6,350 bases of DNA from Rhodoferax sp. (GTDB lineage: Bacteria > Pseudomonadota > Gammaproteobacteria > Burkholderiales > Burkholderiaceae_C): the NCBI GenBank assembly GCA_021731215.1, contig JAKFXU010000131.1:1-6350 (forward strand), read 5' to 3'. Within the stretch, counting starts at the first letter, position 1; every line of letters starts with the position of its first letter. Positions 5,680 to 6,350 of this stretch are shown piece by piece. A program made the translations under genes and the position numbers. The notes below the pieces were generated by a model. That model had not been told where the DNA came from, did no database searches, and worked only from the letters and a program-made list of their open reading frames with translations.

Positions 5680-6350
5680 TCAGGCCACCGCCTGCGCCGC
5701 GCGCAGCGACTCGACCTCATGCGTACTGTAGCCTAGGGCCGCCAGCAGTTCCGCCGTGTGCTGGCCCTGCGTCGGTGGACTCAGGCGCACGCCCAGGCGC
5801 TGGCCGTTCATGGTAAAGGGGAACAGCGTGGTCTGCGCCGTCTGCCCGGCGCGCGCGCCATCGGGCAGCGTGATGTCGGCCAGGCCACCGGTGGCCTGCA
5901 GGTGTTCGTCGTCATACAGCTCTTCGGGTTTGCGAATCGGGGCAAACGGCAGGCCGACCTGTTCGAACAGCGCCGCCAGATCAGCCGCACCGTGCGTGGC
6001 CAGGCGTTCGCGCAAGATCGGCAGCAGGGACGGGCGCAGGCGCACGCGGTCGTTGTTACTGGCGTAGTGCGGGTCGGCCTTGAGGTCGGCAAAGTCAAGC
6101 GCATCGCAAAAGGTGGCCCACTGCGCGTCGCTCACCGCGGCCAGAAAAATCTGCTCGCCATCTTTCACCGTGAACACGTCGTACACGGCCCAGGCCGAAA
6201 TGCGCTCGGGCATGGGCGCGGCCGCCTGGCCGGTGATGGCGTACTGCAGCATGTGCTGTCCCACCAGAAACACGTTGTTTTCGAACAGCGCGCTCTGCAC
6301 CTCCTGCCCCTTGCCCGTGATGCCGCGCTGGATCAGCGCGGCATCACGGG
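5680..6350 (-). CDS. Family III CoA-transferase (CaiB/BaiF), C-terminal part
   Basis: This is the last 222 residues of a CaiB/BaiF/Frc-type CoA-transferase, which moves CoA between acyl-CoA and free carboxylic acids through a covalent aspartyl intermediate. The gene continues past the right edge, and the reading frame is open to base 6350. Visible family features are AALIQRGITGKGQEVQSALFEN near the start, where the consensus is ALxxRxxTGxGQxV(D/Q)xSLF(D/E). PERISAWAVYDVF followed by EQIFLAAVSDAQW belongs to the central domain, and FEQVGLPFAPIRKPEEL plus GARAGQTAQTTLFPF to the closing part. The catalytic Asp lies upstream of what is seen, so activity cannot be judged, and the substrate cannot be assigned. 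The protein ends in TQGQHTAELLAALGYSTHEVESLRAAQAVA, a normal terminus for the family. A perfect inverted repeat lies within the coding sequence at the window edge. The LysR gene follows after 30 bp. Confidence 0.88.
   Translation of the reverse strand, partial: RDAALIQRGITGKGQEVQSALFENNVFLVGQHMLQYAITGQAAAPMPERISAWAVYDVFTVKDGEQIFLAAVSDAQWATFCDALDFADLKADPHYASNNDRVRLRPSLLPILRERLATHGAADLAALFEQVGLPFAPIRKPEELYDDEHLQATGGLADITLPDGARAGQTAQTTLFPFTMNGQRLGVRLSPPTQGQHTAELLAALGYSTHEVESLRAAQAVA
6314..6350. repeat. Perfect 17-3-17 inverted repeat inside the CoA-transferase gene
   Basis: The left arm CCCGTGATGCCGCGCTG (6314-6330), spacer GAT, and right arm CAGCGCGGCATCACGGG (6334-6350) are exact reverse complements over 17 bases. 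The right arm ends on the final base of the window, so the true extent is unknown, and at least the next base outward is not visible. In the minus-strand gene the structure encodes RDAAL-I-QRGITG. The second half fits the CoA-transferase consensus well and the first half only partly (AAL). It could be a real hairpin, or a fold-back or assembly artefact at a contig end. Confidence 0.85.

Overview
This GC-rich window looks like ordinary chromosome from a betaproteobacterium, most likely Burkholderiales and probably Comamonadaceae (Rhodoferax/Polaromonas-like). That placement rests on remembered protein similarity and gene order, not on a database search. All eight genes lie on the minus strand, so transcription runs from high to low coordinates. 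Coding density is very high and no gene-free stretch exceeds about 120 bases.

In transcription order, the window opens with the C-terminal part of a family III (CaiB/BaiF) CoA-transferase, cut by the right edge. After 30 bp comes a LysR-type regulator, then after 42 bp argS (arginyl-tRNA synthetase). Next is a closely spaced SPOR-domain membrane protein, 13 bp from argS, and then a DsbA-family periplasmic thiol oxidoreductase. After the largest gap (120 bp) come lptA, lptB and the first 50 codons of rpoN, cut by the left edge. lptA and lptB overlap by 4 bp (GTGA), and lptB and rpoN are 2 bp apart, so these three look translationally coupled.

Functionally there are three blocks. The first is a probable acyl-CoA metabolism gene with a regulator. 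The second is argS-SPOR-dsbA, which joins translation, cell-wall or division-site binding and periplasmic disulfide formation. The third is the lipopolysaccharide transport pair lptA-lptB leading into sigma-54. The main oddity of layout is that lptA is preceded by dsbA rather than by the usual lptC/kdsC. The main structural oddity is a perfect 17-3-17 inverted repeat inside the CoA-transferase gene, ending exactly at the last base of the window.

I found no RNA gene, CRISPR array, insertion sequence, phage gene or defence system, and nothing that looks like a previously undescribed multi-gene system. The findings are mostly modest: gene order, start choice, overlaps and the terminal palindrome.
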